Assembly: GCF_902806985.1 (NCBI RefSeq)
Contig: NZ_CADCXY010000007.1
Span: forward strand, 32,908 to 96,907
DNA length: 64,000 nucleotides
Source: Pseudidiomarina piscicola
GTDB lineage: Bacteria; Pseudomonadota; Gammaproteobacteria; Enterobacterales; Alteromonadaceae
Direction: 5' to 3'
Each line of letters opens with the position of its first letter. Positions within the stretch are counted from its first letter, which is position 1. The notes under the pieces were generated by a model. That model saw only the letters and a list, made by a program, of their open reading frames with translations. It ran no database searches and was not told the origin of the DNA. Positions 43,179 through 53,340 of this stretch are shown piece after piece. Made by a program: the position numbers and the translations under genes.

Positions 43179-45358
43179 TGCTGCTCAAATTCCGCCGCTG
43201 ACAGCGGTCGTGCAAAATAATAGCCTTGCCCTTGCTGGCAGCCTAAGTCTTTTAAAAGCTTAGCCTGTTCTGCGGTTTCAATACCTTCGGCAATAGTACT
43301 CAAGTTTAGTGTTCTGGCCATGGCGATAATGGTTGCGACTAGGTTCTTGCTTTGTTCATCAAGCGTCATCGCTTGTACAAATGACATATCAATTTTTAAA
43401 ATATCGACATTAAACTGCTGTAAATAGGCAAGCGATGAATACCCCGTACCGAAGTCATCGATCGCCAATTGGAATCCATAGTTACGTAGTCGCTCAGTGA
43501 CCGCCAGCGCTTGTTGCGGGTCTAACATCAAGTCGCTTTCGGTAATTTCGAAAGTGATGGCTTGCGCTGGTAGGTGCTCACTAATTTTCACAAACTCATC
43601 CACCACCTCTAGCGAGGCAAATTGTTGGGCGCCAATATTCACCGACACAACGGGAACGAATGCATAACGCTCACGCCATTTTCTTATCAAGGCGCAGGTT
43701 TTCTCTAGTACTTGATAGCCCAACTCTGTTAGCACGCCTTGCTTGGTGGCAATGGCAATAAACACGTCGGGAGGTACCGAGCCAAGCTCTTCGTCAAACC
43801 AACGACACAACACTTCGGCGCCGACACAGTTGCCGGTTTGCAAGTCAATTTGTGGTTGCAAGTGAACGGTAAGTTCCTGGTTAGCAAGGGCAACCCGGAA
43901 GCGTTCGGAAAGTTTACTTTCATCCCTTACTTTTTGCGCTAGCTGATCATCGTAAATACAGTATCGCAGGCCATTTTGTTTAGCTTCGTATAGGGCAATA
44001 CTTGCTTGTTGAAGTAATTCGGCAGCCGAGTCGGCACTCGTTGAGTAGGCACCAGCCACGCGAAATTGCAGCTGTAAATGATGTTCGCCAACACTTACCG
44101 GCTCGGCAAATAGTTCACTGATAGCGTCAGCGGCTTTTAGAAATCTCGTTACGGTATCTTCCGTTGCCCCTGAGCCAGCACTCACAATAACAAACTCATC
44201 GCCGGTTAGACGGGCTAAATAGGCCTGTTCGTGTTGCTCATTCGCGGCTCTTTTCAACTGGTGGGTAACAAAACGCAACAACCTATCGCCCACGTGCAAA
44301 CCAAAGCGCTGATTGATACTGCGGAACCGGTTTAGGTCGATCAGTAATAACAGGCAAGGTGTTAAGTCACCGGTTACAAGTTTTTGTTGATACCGGCATT
44401 GCAGCTCATTTAGCAAGGCAGCCCTGTTGGGTAACCCGGTGAGCTCGTCAGTATAGGCAATTTCCGCCATCAGTTCTTGCTGCAAGTAGTGTTCGGTAAC
44501 GTCTAAAACAAAGCCTTCAAAGTGGGTGATAACGCCAGCAGCGTTCTGTATGCCTTTACCTTGTTCCCAGACCCAACGTGTTTCCCCATCGGCGCGCTCA
44601 ATGCGATAATTCAAGCTGTAGTCGCTGTCTGAGTGCGTCGCGCCCGTCACCTCACGATCGATACCCATGCGGTCTTCGGGATGAATCAAATCTTGGTACG
44701 CAATTGTTGTGTTGTTTTCTAATTGCTGCGGCGTGTAGCCTGTTAACTCCCGCGCCCCACGACTGACGATCTCCATCGTCCAGGCCGCATCGTTTTTACA
44801 ACGATAAGCCATGCCAGGAAGGCTATTCATCAATGTTCGTAGGCGTCGTTTACTTTCTTTTAGATGGTTAGTAATACGTATTTGTGTCAGCTCGGCAGCA
44901 GCCTGTGCTGCTGCAACTTGCAACATTTCAAGCTCAGCGGCGCCATACTCAGTAGCGTCGTTGTTCAGTACTGCTAAAATTCCTAACTTCTGCCCGTCAA
45001 CCGACATCATCGGCACGCCAACATAGCTTTCAGCTCCAAGCTTTTGCAACATTTCGTCATGCGGAAACAGTTGGCATACACCTCGATTGTAGACACAGGA
45101 GTCGAGCTCTAAAATGGTTTCACAGGGCGATCCTGAGAGGTCATAGCTGAGGGTGGGCTGTAACGAACCAGACGAATAAAAAGCGAGGGCTTTAGCGCGT
45201 GATGGGTCAGACTCAAACACCTCGGAGATCATCACATGGTCGGCCACCAGCAACTCACTGACAATTTTAGTCAGATTCTCAATAAACTTGAGCTCACTAT
45301 GCTCACGCAAGTTTTGCGCCAGTAAGTGGAATGCTTTATTGATGTCCAGCCGATGAAT
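43163..45358 (-). CDS. GAF-PAS-GGDEF-EAL c-di-GMP turnover protein
   Basis: A cytoplasmic protein of about 730 aa: GAF (about 20-165), PAS (180-295), GGDEF (300-465) and EAL (475-725). The cyclase loop reads LTGDEF, probably degenerate. The EAL domain keeps EVLCRW, EITESDL, IDDFGTGYSS, LKIDMSF, AEGIET and QGYYFARPL, so phosphodiesterase activity is expected. The first conventional start is TTG 45310, but the frame continues upstream to an ATT at 45358 six bases after GGAGAG. I take ATT as the likely start, which gives a fuller GAF domain. Confidence 0.85.
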   Translation of the reverse strand: MHRLDINKAFHLLAQNLREHSELKFIENLTKIVSELLVADHVMISEVFESDPSRAKALAFYSSGSLQPTLSYDLSGSPCETILELDSCVYNRGVCQLFPHDEMLQKLGAESYVGVPMMSVDGQKLGILAVLNNDATEYGAAELEMLQVAAAQAAAELTQIRITNHLKESKRRLRTLMNSLPGMAYRCKNDAAWTMEIVSRGARELTGYTPQQLENNTTIAYQDLIHPEDRMGIDREVTGATHSDSDYSLNYRIERADGETRWVWEQGKGIQNAAGVITHFEGFVLDVTEHYLQQELMAEIAYTDELTGLPNRAALLNELQCRYQQKLVTGDLTPCLLLLIDLNRFRSINQRFGLHVGDRLLRFVTHQLKRAANEQHEQAYLARLTGDEFVIVSAGSGATEDTVTRFLKAADAISELFAEPVSVGEHHLQLQFRVAGAYSTSADSAAELLQQASIALYEAKQNGLRYCIYDDQLAQKVRDESKLSERFRVALANQELTVHLQPQIDLQTGNCVGAEVLCRWFDEELGSVPPDVFIAIATKQGVLTELGYQVLEKTCALIRKWRERYAFVPVVSVNIGAQQFASLEVVDEFVKISEHLPAQAITFEITESDLMLDPQQALAVTERLRNYGFQLAIDDFGTGYSSLAYLQQFNVDILKIDMSFVQAMTLDEQSKNLVATIIAMARTLNLSTIAEGIETAEQAKLLKDLGCQQGQGYYFARPLSAAEFEQQWLHD

Positions 45359-45441
45359 GGTGTTCTCTCCGTCAACCTATTCTTCTGTTTTATCTCATAT
45401 TCTGAGTTAATAGCATAGCGTTGTTGGCGAAAAAATATAAA

Positions 45442-45467
45442 AAAAGGAGCGTCGATACGCTCCTTTT
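45442..45467 (-). terminator. Terminator of the gcv operon
   Basis: AAAAGGAGCGT (45442-45452), loop CGAT and ACGCTCCTTTT (45457-45467) make a perfect 11-bp stem with A and T flanks, downstream of gcvP on the minus strand. Confidence 0.85.
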
Positions 45468-45494
45468 GATTCGTCCTTAGGTTTCAATTCTCAC

Positions 45495-48380
45495 CTAACG
45501 ATAGCTATCCACTGCTGGGCAGCTACACATCAAGTTGCGATCGCCGTAGACGTCATCGATACGGTTCACCGTCGGCCAGAATTTATTCGCAGCAACGGCT
45601 GGAACTGGATATACCGCGGTGACGCGATCGTATGGGCGGTTCCAATCGTTGTCGGTGATATCCGCTAACGTATGTGGCGCATGATGTAACGGGTTGTTGT
45701 CCTGTGGCCACTCGCCCTGCTCTACTTTGCGGGCTTCTTCACGGATACAAATCATGGCTTCAATAAAGCGATCGAGTTCATATTTTGACTCTGACTCGGT
45801 CGGTTCTACCATCAAGGTACCAGCCACTGGGAAACTCATTGTCGGTGAATGGAAGCCGTAATCTTGTAGACGTTTGGCAATATCCATTTCGGTGACATCA
45901 CAGCTTTCTTTCAGTTCGCGTAAATCGATGATGCACTCGTGGGCAACACGGTCGTTACGGCCTTTATAAAGGATCGGATAATGACCGCTCAAATGCTTGG
46001 CAATGTAGTTTGCATTAAGAATCGCGACTTCTGTTGCTTCACGTAAGCCGCGTGAGCCCATCATAACAATGTACATCCACGAAATAGGCAAGATGCTCGC
46101 ACTACCAAACGGAGCTGCTGAAACCGCGCCGTTGTCTAGGTTGGTTCCGTGAATCGGCACCACTGTGTGGTTTGGCAGGAATGGCGCTAAGTGTTTCTTC
46201 ACACCAATAGGACCCATACCAGGACCACCGCCACCATGTGGAATGCAGAAGGTTTTATGCAGGTTCAAGTGCGATACGTCAGCGCCAATATAGCCCGGCG
46301 ACGTTACGCCAACCTGTGCGTTCATGTTGGCGCCATCAAGGTACACCTGGCCACCGTGCTCGTGCACTACTTCACAAATAGTGCGAATACCTTCCTCATA
46401 GACACCATGAGTAGATGGGTAGGTAACCATAATGCACGACAAATGATCGCCCGCTTCTGCGGCTTTCGCTTTAAGGTCGTCTAGGTCAACGTTACCGTTT
46501 TTGTCGCATTCAACAACCACGACTTTCATGCCCATCATTTGGGCAGACGCAGGGTTGGTGCCGTGCGCAGAGCTTGGGATGAGACAAATGTTACGGTGTG
46601 ATTCCTTGCGACTTGCGTGATATTTATGAATTGCAAGCAAACCAGCGTACTCACCTTGAGCGCCTGAGTTTGGTTGCATCGACATCACGTCATAACCGGT
46701 GATATCCACCAGCCAGGTCGAAAGGGTTTGTAGTAGCTCGTAGTAACCTGACGCTTGATCTTCCGGGCAGAATGGGTGTAGTTGACCGAATTCAGGCCAA
46801 GTAACCGGAATCATTTCTGCCGTTGCATTCAGCTTCATGGTGCAAGATCCTAACGAGATCATGCTGTGGTTCAGGCTTAAGTCTTTTGTCTCGAGCTTCT
46901 TAATATAACGCAGCATTTCGGTTTCAGAATGGTGCGTATTGAAAACTTCGTGCGTTAAAATTTCACTTTCGCGACGTAAGTCAGCAGGAATAGATTGCGC
47001 TTCGTCGGCGCTTGCTCGTGCATCAAGGGTCGCGATATCAAGACCGTGCTCATCACCTAGCAAAGCGGTAAATAACGTTTCTACGTCTTGCTGGGTCTTC
47101 GCTTCATCAAAGCTCACGCCAAATTGGTTATTGCCATCAACGCGCAAGTTAAAGCCATGCTCGACGGCACGCGCAATAATTGATTGCTCGTTACCTTCCA
47201 GTTTAAAGGTTAAGGTATCGAACCATTGTGAGTTCACCACTTCAACACCTTTGTCTTGTAGACCCAAGGCAACAATGTTGGTTAAGCGATGAATACGCTC
47301 CGCGATGGTTCGTAAACCTTGTGGCCCATGGTAAACGGCGTAGAAAGAGGCCATGTTGGCCAGCAGCACCTGCGCCGTACAAATATTCGAGTTAGCTTTT
47401 TCGCGGCGAATGTGTTGCTCGCGAGTTTGCATGGCCATACGCAAGGCTAAGTTGCCGCGGCTGTCTTTTGACACACCGATAATACGGCCAGGTAGTGAGC
47501 GCTTGAATTTGTCACGGGTGGCAAAGAAGGCTGCGTGTGGGCCACCATAGCCCATAGGCACACCAAAGCGTTGGGCTGAACCAAACACCATGTCGGCACC
47601 CATTTCACCTGGTGATTTCAACATAACCAAGCTCATAATATCAGCAGCGACAGCAACAATACCTTTGTTTGCTTTAATGTCTGCGATTAATTGCTCAATG
47701 TTGTGCAATTGACCCAAACGATCAGGGTACTGCAATAACGCGCCAAACACGTCGTGCTCGGTTGCTTCGCGCGCTGGTGCCACAATCACTTCAAAGCCAA
47801 ACATTTCGGCACGCGTTTTCACCACGTCGATGGTTTGTGGGTAAACATTGTCGGCAACAAAAAAGCTGTTTGACTTGTTTTTGCTCACGCGTTTTGCCAT
47901 TGCCATTGCTTCGGCGGCGGCTGTGGCTTCGTCAAGTAACGATGCACTCGCAAGTTCCAGACCGGTAAGGTCCATGGTCATTTGTTGGAAGTTCAAGATG
48001 GCTTCCAAACGACCTTGCGCGATTTCCGGCTGGTAAGGCGTATACGCGGTGTACCAACCTGGATTTTCTAGGACATTTCGTAAAATGACATTCGGCACTA
48101 AAGTGTCGTAATAACCCATGCCGATGTAAGACGTTAAAACTTTATTTTTACTGGCAATGGTTTTTAGTTTCGCTAGCGCTTCACGTTCAGAAAGAGGTTC
48201 ACCCACTTGTAAGAACGGCTCACGCAAAATGGCGCTGGGTACCGTATCCTTGGTAAGTGCTTCCAGTGAAGCAGCGCCCAACTCGGCCAACATTTCAGCT
48301 TGCTGCGCGTCGCTTGGTCCAATGTGGCGACCAATAAATTCACCATGATTTTCTAACTGCTTTAGCGTTGCTTTGGTCAT
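45495..48380 (-). CDS. gcvP: Glycine dehydrogenase (decarboxylating), P-protein
   Basis: A 961-aa PLP enzyme that decarboxylates glycine and passes the aminomethyl group to lipoyl-GcvH. It is the single-chain form: an inactive-like N-terminal half ([17 protein letters not shown]) and a catalytic C-terminal half with [20 protein letters not shown], where the Lys holds PLP. Length fits the family. It is the third gene of gcvTHP, but a strong hairpin stands between gcvH and gcvP (48428-48454). Confidence 0.97.
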   Translation of the reverse strand: MTKATLKQLENHGEFIGRHIGPSDAQQAEMLAELGAASLEALTKDTVPSAILREPFLQVGEPLSEREALAKLKTIASKNKVLTSYIGMGYYDTLVPNVILRNVLENPGWYTAYTPYQPEIAQGRLEAILNFQQMTMDLTGLELASASLLDEATAAAEAMAMAKRVSKNKSNSFFVADNVYPQTIDVVKTRAEMFGFEVIVAPAREATEHDVFGALLQYPDRLGQLHNIEQLIADIKANKGIVAVAADIMSLVMLKSPGEMGADMVFGSAQRFGVPMGYGGPHAAFFATRDKFKRSLPGRIIGVSKDSRGNLALRMAMQTREQHIRREKANSNICTAQVLLANMASFYAVYHGPQGLRTIAERIHRLTNIVALGLQDKGVEVVNSQWFDTLTFKLEGNEQSIIARAVEHGFNLRVDGNNQFGVSFDEAKTQQDVETLFTALLGDEHGLDIATLDARASADEAQSIPADLRRESEILTHEVFNTHHSETEMLRYIKKLETKDLSLNHSMISLGSCTMKLNATAEMIPVTWPEFGQLHPFCPEDQASGYYELLQTLSTWLVDITGYDVMSMQPNSGAQGEYAGLLAIHKYHASRKESHRNICLIPSSAHGTNPASAQMMGMKVVVVECDKNGNVDLDDLKAKAAEAGDHLSCIMVTYPSTHGVYEEGIRTICEVVHEHGGQVYLDGANMNAQVGVTSPGYIGADVSHLNLHKTFCIPHGGGGPGMGPIGVKKHLAPFLPNHTVVPIHGTNLDNGAVSAAPFGSASILPISWMYIVMMGSRGLREATEVAILNANYIAKHLSGHYPILYKGRNDRVAHECIIDLRELKESCDVTEMDIAKRLQDYGFHSPTMSFPVAGTLMVEPTESESKYELDRFIEAMICIREEARKVEQGEWPQDNNPLHHAPHTLADITDNDWNRPYDRVTAVYPVPAVAANKFWPTVNRIDDVYGDRNLMCSCPAVDSYR

Positions 48381-48427
48381 TTACTTCTTGTCCCTTTATT
48401 CGGGTGGTTAAGGGGATTAGGAACACA

Positions 48428-48454
48428 AAACCCCGGTAACTTGAACCGGGGTTT
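48428..48454 (-). terminator. Intra-operon terminator-like hairpin between gcvH and gcvP
   Basis: AAACCCCGGT (48428-48437), a short loop and ACCGGGGTTT (48445-48454) form a 10-bp stem followed on the minus strand by TTTTGTG. It could lower gcvP expression relative to gcvTH or mark the end of the shorter transcript. Confidence 0.75.
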
Positions 48455-48472
48455 GTGCATTCCATTGCCTAA

Positions 48473-48862
48473 TTAGTCTTCGTCGATAACTGCTTGATAA
48501 CCTTCTGCATCAAGCAAGCTTTCGAGTTCGCTTGGGTCTTCAGCTTTAATTTTGAATAACCAGCCATCACCGAAAGCGTCGCTGTTAACGGTTTCTGGCG
48601 AATCTTCTAACTCTTCGTTGATGGCAGTGATTTCACCAGCAATAGGCGCATAAATGTCTGATGCTGCTTTAACTGATTCTGCAACTGCTACATCGTCGCC
48701 TGCGGCCACTACATCGCCAACCTCTGGTAACTCAACAAACACCATATCGCCTAATAGGCCTTGTGCGTGTTCACTGATACCTACTGTATAGATACCGTCA
48801 CCGTCATTACGGACCCATTCGTGAGTCGATGCGTACTTTAATTCTTTTGGGATTGAGCTCAT
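48473..48862 (-). CDS. gcvH: Glycine cleavage system H protein
   Basis: A 129-aa lipoyl carrier shuttling the aminomethyl group from GcvP to GcvT. The lipoylated Lys is K65 in [15 protein letters not shown]. The N-terminal THEWV and [21 protein letters not shown] are standard. It lies between gcvT and gcvP. Confidence 0.97.
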   Translation of the reverse strand: MSSIPKELKYASTHEWVRNDGDGIYTVGISEHAQGLLGDMVFVELPEVGDVVAAGDDVAVAESVKAASDIYAPIAGEITAINEELEDSPETVNSDAFGDGWLFKIKAEDPSELESLLDAEGYQAVIDED

Positions 48863-48910
48863 GTTGTGATCCTCAGGTTAGTTGCTCTAATTAACGTGTT
48901 AACTCGTGTA

Positions 48911-49990
48911 TTAAACAAGGCTTTTGCCGTTGCGGACAAAGCTTGGTTTGACCACGCTAACTGTAACGAATTTTTTGCGCATTTCCACTTCTGCAGTTTC
49001 ACCTACAGTTGCAGGAACGCGTGCCATGGCGATTGAAAAGCCAAGTGTTGGTGAAAACGTGCCTGAGGTAATCATACCCTCACCGCCATCAACCACGACT
49101 TTCTGGCCGTGACGTAAAACGCCTTTATCGCGCATAACGAGGCCAACGATTTTGTTATGGCCTTCAGCTTTTTGTTTTTCTAATGCATTGCGGCCGATAA
49201 AGTTACGTTCGCTTGGTTCAAAGGCAACGCTCCAGCCCATATTCGACTCGAGTGGCGTTACTTCTTCGTCCATGTCTTGTCCGTATAGATTCATGCCTGC
49301 CTCTAAGCGAAGCGTATCACGAGCACCAAGACCACAGGGTTGCACACCGACGTTTAACAATTGGTCCCAGAACTTGCTGGCTGCTTCACCAGGCATCACA
49401 ATTTCGTATCCGGCTTCACCGGTGTAACCTGTTGTTGCAATAAACAACTCGCCGACCTGCGCCGACATGAAGGGCTTCATACCATCAATGGCAGCAAAAG
49501 CTTCTTCACCGAGCACTAATTTTATTTTCTCTGCGGCTTTCGGGCCTTGTAAGGCCACCATGGCAAACTCAGGACGTTCGTTAATAGTCACATCAAACTG
49601 ACTCGCGTTCTTTTCGATCCAACCTAAGTCGCGTTCACGCGTCGCAGAGTTCACCACTAAACGGTACGACTCGTCTGAGAAGTAGTACACGATCAAATCG
49701 TCGATAACACCGCCATTTTCGTTTAGCATGCTGGTGTACTGCGCTTTGCCTGGCACGGTAACTTTAGCAATGTCGTTCGCTAATAAGTAACGTAAAAATG
49801 ATTTCGCATCAGCGCCTGAAACGTCAACAATGGTCATGTGCGAGACATCAAATACGCCTGAATCTTGACGTACGGCGTTATGCTCTTCAATTTGCGAGCC
49901 ATAATTCAACGGCAAGTCCCAGCCGTGAAAATCCACTAGCTTGGCACCAGCGGCGACGTGTGCGTCATATAAAGGAGTACGATTTGCCAT
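48911..49990 (-). CDS. gcvT: Aminomethyltransferase, T protein of glycine cleavage
   Basis: A 359-aa folate enzyme that releases ammonia and makes 5,10-methylene-THF from the aminomethyl-lipoyl intermediate. Signatures: [66 protein letters not shown] and FIGRNAL. ATG 49990 (start MANRTPLYD) is preferred to 50029. It is the first gene of the operon. No glycine riboswitch seems to fit into the short AT-rich leader. Confidence 0.96.
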   Translation of the reverse strand: MANRTPLYDAHVAAGAKLVDFHGWDLPLNYGSQIEEHNAVRQDSGVFDVSHMTIVDVSGADAKSFLRYLLANDIAKVTVPGKAQYTSMLNENGGVIDDLIVYYFSDESYRLVVNSATRERDLGWIEKNASQFDVTINERPEFAMVALQGPKAAEKIKLVLGEEAFAAIDGMKPFMSAQVGELFIATTGYTGEAGYEIVMPGEAASKFWDQLLNVGVQPCGLGARDTLRLEAGMNLYGQDMDEEVTPLESNMGWSVAFEPSERNFIGRNALEKQKAEGHNKIVGLVMRDKGVLRHGQKVVVDGGEGMITSGTFSPTLGFSIAMARVPATVGETAEVEMRKKFVTVSVVKPSFVRNGKSLV

Positions 49991-50139
49991 GACTTTGTGG
50001 TCCTGTTGTTTTGCAAAAGAGTGGCGCAATTATAAGACTCCTGAGCGCTGGCAACAAATAAATATTCCTTATGCTATTATAAGATTTTTAAATAAAGATA
50101 TATTTCATATTTTAATTATAAATAAATTAGGTGTTTTCG

Positions 50140-51009
50140 ATGCGTCAATTGCCGTTAGATAGCTTACGTGCCCTGATAAGTGTCTACGAGTTACAGAGCT
50201 TTACGGCTGCCGGACAGCAGTTGGGTCGCTCGCAGCCGGCGATTAGTTTGCAACTACAGCGCTTGGAAGAAATGCTTGGTGTGCGGCTTTACGCCCGCAC
50301 TGGTGGGCGTATACAACTCACGCCAGCGGGTGGTGAGTTACTTGATGCTGCGCGCGCCATGCTTAGCATTAATGATCAAATTATTGCGCGACTTACCGAG
50401 CCCGAACTAAGTGGTAGAGTACGTCTGGGTATCACCAGTGAGTTCGCCAGTAAGCTGTTGCCACAAGTTCTTGGCCAGTTTGCGCAAAGCTACCCCAATG
50501 TCGCTCTTGAAGTGACATCAGCCTTAAGCAAACAACTGATAGGTAAGGCCGATGAATTTGACGTGATCATTGCACTGACCGAGCAGGGCGGCAAAGATTC
50601 AGCCCAGCTGGTGAACCCTATGCAGTGGCTCGAGCTGCGACAAGAGCCTCTGGTCTGGGTCGGTAATCAAGAGAGTCAGCTACTGCCCTCGCCTTTACCT
50701 CTGGTGCTCGCCCCTGATGGCTGCATCTATCGAAGGCGTGCCTTACGCGCTTTGCAGCAACTAGGGTTAGCCTCACGCATCACCTATACCAATACCGATT
50801 TCAGTGGTTTAACCGCTGCTATCCAAAGTGGCCTTGGTATTACCGTACTTGCACAGAGCACTGTGCCTGATCATTTAGAGCGAATTCAGCGCATGGGCGA
50901 TGGGGTGGTGTTACCTGATTTAGGTGAGGTTGGGGTGATGCTGTCGACGCGAGCCGCTGAAAATTCAGCAGCTCAGCAACTTGGACAGTTTATCCTAGAG
51001 CGGATTTAA
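50140..51009 (+). CDS. LysR-family regulator divergent from gcvTHP
   Basis: A 289-aa LTTR: HTH (LPLDSLRALISVYELQSFTAA, LGRSQPAISLQLQRLEEMLG) and a substrate-binding domain with TSEFASKLLPQVL. The subgroup is like DhlR/HdfR rather than GcvA. It begins about 150 bp from gcvT, and the shared AT-rich gap suggests it could regulate the gcv operon or itself. Inference only. ATG 50140 is preferred to GTG 50131. Its end overlaps the convergent ubiI-like gene by 20 bp. Confidence 0.85.
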   Translation: MRQLPLDSLRALISVYELQSFTAAGQQLGRSQPAISLQLQRLEEMLGVRLYARTGGRIQLTPAGGELLDAARAMLSINDQIIARLTEPELSGRVRLGITSEFASKLLPQVLGQFAQSYPNVALEVTSALSKQLIGKADEFDVIIALTEQGGKDSAQLVNPMQWLELRQEPLVWVGNQESQLLPSPLPLVLAPDGCIYRRRALRALQQLGLASRITYTNTDFSGLTAAIQSGLGITVLAQSTVPDHLERIQRMGDGVVLPDLGEVGVMLSTRAAENSAAQQLGQFILERI

Positions 51010-52129
51010 TCAACGCCCGCTTAATCGGGGTAAAACCGTTGGCAAAACTCAGCCCTAACCCGCGGGTCAGTTTCAATAATGGTGAGGCACTACCAAAGCC
51101 GCGTTTAAAACCTTCCATAGCCGCGATCATTTGGCTCGCAGCGACTTTACGTTGGCGCTCCCACGCTCGTAAATCAGCATGTTCAAAGCTCGACTCGGTA
51201 ACGGCCAGCAACGCAACCACATCACCAAACCCTAAATTCGCGCCCTGCCCCGCTAGTGGATGGATACTGTGTGCTGCATCGCCAATGAGCAGCATACGTT
51301 GCTGAACCCAGCGCTGGGCATATTGCATTCGTAACGGAAAGTAAGCCCGCGTTGACGCCAATTGCAGTTGCCCCAGGCACTGATCGCTAACCGCCTGCAG
51401 CTGCTTAATAAAATCAGCATCGGTTGCATTTTGCAGTTGCTTCGCAGCCTCGTTATCGGCGGACCAAACCAAAGAAACCAAATGCGGATCAGCTAACGGC
51501 AACCAGGCCACGGGTCCGGTCGGTAAAAATACCTGGCGCGCACAGCCACCATGGGGTTCACTGCACTGAATAACAGCTACACAGCCCTGTTGCTGGTAAT
51601 CCCAAAAGGTCAGCGGTAAGCCCTCGGCGTGGCGCAACGGCGAGCGCACGCCATCGGCAGCAATTAAGTAATCACCCTGAATTCGGGTGGTATCGGTCTC
51701 AACCCATACGGTGTCGTGCTCGACTGCATGGCGTTGTACTGCTGTTTCTGCAAAAAGTGTGACACCTGCCGCCGCCGCAGCCTGCCATAAGTGAGTTTCG
51801 ATCACCCGATTCTCAACAATCGCACCCAAATCAGCTTGATTCACCTCTTGCGCAGTAAAGTGAACTCGGCCAAAACTGTCGTGATCCCACACTTCCATCG
51901 CGCTGTACGGGCCCACGCGAGCTGGGGGAATCGTTGACCATACCCCAAGCTCATGTAGCAACTGTCGACTGTGATGTGCAATCGCGCTAACTCGCAGCTC
52001 GGTGGTTTCTGTATAGCTAGGCGCAGCACCGCGCTCCAGTAAGGTCACACGATGCCCCTGTTGCCGCAGCCCCAGCGCCGTTGCTAGACCTATCATGCCT
52101 GCGCCTACCACAATAAAATGCTGCGCCAT
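50990..52129 (-). CDS. ubiI: UbiI/VisC-type ubiquinone biosynthesis FAD hydroxylase
   Basis: A 379-aa FAD-dependent monooxygenase of the UbiH/COQ6 family hydroxylating the quinone ring precursor. FAD motifs: VVGAGMIGLATALGL at the N-terminus, DYLIAADGVRSPLR in the middle, and LIGDAAHSIHPLAGQGANLG towards the end. The ATG shares a base with the ubiH stop (TGATG). In E. coli ubiI follows ubiH similarly. UbiF is an alternative identity. Confidence 0.88.
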   Translation of the reverse strand: MAQHFIVVGAGMIGLATALGLRQQGHRVTLLERGAAPSYTETTELRVSAIAHHSRQLLHELGVWSTIPPARVGPYSAMEVWDHDSFGRVHFTAQEVNQADLGAIVENRVIETHLWQAAAAAGVTLFAETAVQRHAVEHDTVWVETDTTRIQGDYLIAADGVRSPLRHAEGLPLTFWDYQQQGCVAVIQCSEPHGGCARQVFLPTGPVAWLPLADPHLVSLVWSADNEAAKQLQNATDADFIKQLQAVSDQCLGQLQLASTRAYFPLRMQYAQRWVQQRMLLIGDAAHSIHPLAGQGANLGFGDVVALLAVTESSFEHADLRAWERQRKVAASQMIAAMEGFKRGFGSASPLLKLTRGLGLSFANGFTPIKRALIKSALG

Positions 52130-53340
52130 CACTGTTCTCCTTTGGCTTTTGCCAGTTGGCTCAAGCCCATGGTTTGCCGCGCGAACTGATGCCTTAAAGG
52201 AGGAGTCAGGTCCAAACCAAGCAACGCTAGATTACGAACTTTCGTGAGCGGCCAATAATGATTCGAAAAGCCGCGTACTAAACCATCCGTCAGGCCAATG
52301 ATCTTTTGATAATCCGCTCTTCGATGCTGCCAATAGTCCGCTAACGTGGTATACGCACCTGGATCTTTAGCCTGTGCCAGTTCATCGCTTAACGCAATCG
52401 CATCTCGAACACCAAGGTTGAAACCTTGTCCGGCAATTGGGTGAAGAGTATGAGACGCGTTGCCGACAATGACGGTTCGGTGGCCGATGCTACGCTCGGC
52501 GAGTTGCAATTGTAACGGGAATTGCAAACGCTCACCGGCCGCAACAAAGCGCCCGGCGCGATAACCAAACACCTGTTGCACCGCCTGCAGGAACTCAGCT
52601 TCAGGCAAGGCCATGGTCGCCGCCGCTTGAGCTTCGTTAACCGACCACACCAGCGAGGCCTGAGCGTTTGGCAAGGGTAGCAATGCCACCGGACCAGTGT
52701 CGGTAAAACGTTCATAAGCCCAGCCATTTAACGGCTCTGACAGCTGTAAATTGGTAATGATACCAACTTGCTGGTAATCGGTAACTTGCATGTCGATACC
52801 AAGGGCATTCCGTACGAACGAGCGTTGCCCATCGGCACCGATTAATAACTGGCATTGCAGCTCAGTCGCTGGCGTTGAACTTTCATTTGCACGGCTCAGT
52901 TGCACCGTGGTGTAGTCACGAGCATGGCTTATTTCGGTCACGCGAGTGCCTGCGCGCCACTCCACGTTTGGTAAATCGATTAAATGTCGGTACAACTGCT
53001 GATTTAAAAGCTGTGCCGGCACCACATAACCCAATGCAGCCACACCTTCATCAGCCGCATGTAAGCGGGTCGCTCCGAGGTACCCTCGGTCACTTACGTG
53101 TATATGTTTGATCGCTTCGCTACTGTCTGCCAAACCCGACCAAAGACCTTGGTCTTGTAGCAAGTTAACGGTTGCCGCAGCAAGTGCTATGGTGCGTTTG
53201 TCGGGTACGGGGCCATCCGCATTAGGCTCAACAATGGTAATGCTAAGGTCGGGTCGCCGACGCGCCAGTAACAGGGCTGTTAGCGATCCTACGAGCCCGC
53301 CTCCGGCGATTACAATCGAGGTCAGTTTGCTTGCATCCAT
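52129..53340 (-). CDS. ubiH: UbiH 2-octaprenyl-6-methoxyphenol hydroxylase
   Basis: A 403-aa flavoprotein catalysing a ring hydroxylation step in ubiquinone synthesis. Dinucleotide motif VIAGGGLVGSLTALLLA; QLLIGADGQRSFVRNALGI; and VIVGNASHTLHPIAGQGFNLGVRD, where GNA in place of GDA is characteristic of UbiH. It overlaps pepP by 19 bp and the next hydroxylase by one base, giving the conserved ygfB-pepP-ubiH-ubiI unit. Confidence 0.93.
   Translation of the reverse strand: MDASKLTSIVIAGGGLVGSLTALLLARRRPDLSITIVEPNADGPVPDKRTIALAAATVNLLQDQGLWSGLADSSEAIKHIHVSDRGYLGATRLHAADEGVAALGYVVPAQLLNQQLYRHLIDLPNVEWRAGTRVTEISHARDYTTVQLSRANESSTPATELQCQLLIGADGQRSFVRNALGIDMQVTDYQQVGIITNLQLSEPLNGWAYERFTDTGPVALLPLPNAQASLVWSVNEAQAAATMALPEAEFLQAVQQVFGYRAGRFVAAGERLQFPLQLQLAERSIGHRTVIVGNASHTLHPIAGQGFNLGVRDAIALSDELAQAKDPGAYTTLADYWQHRRADYQKIIGLTDGLVRGFSNHYWPLTKVRNLALLGLDLTPPLRHQFARQTMGLSQLAKAKGEQ

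Noticed and set aside
49991..50139. Glycine riboswitch in the gcvT leader
   Set aside because: The gap is short and AT-rich and I see none of the paired-aptamer layout; only a covariance search could change this.
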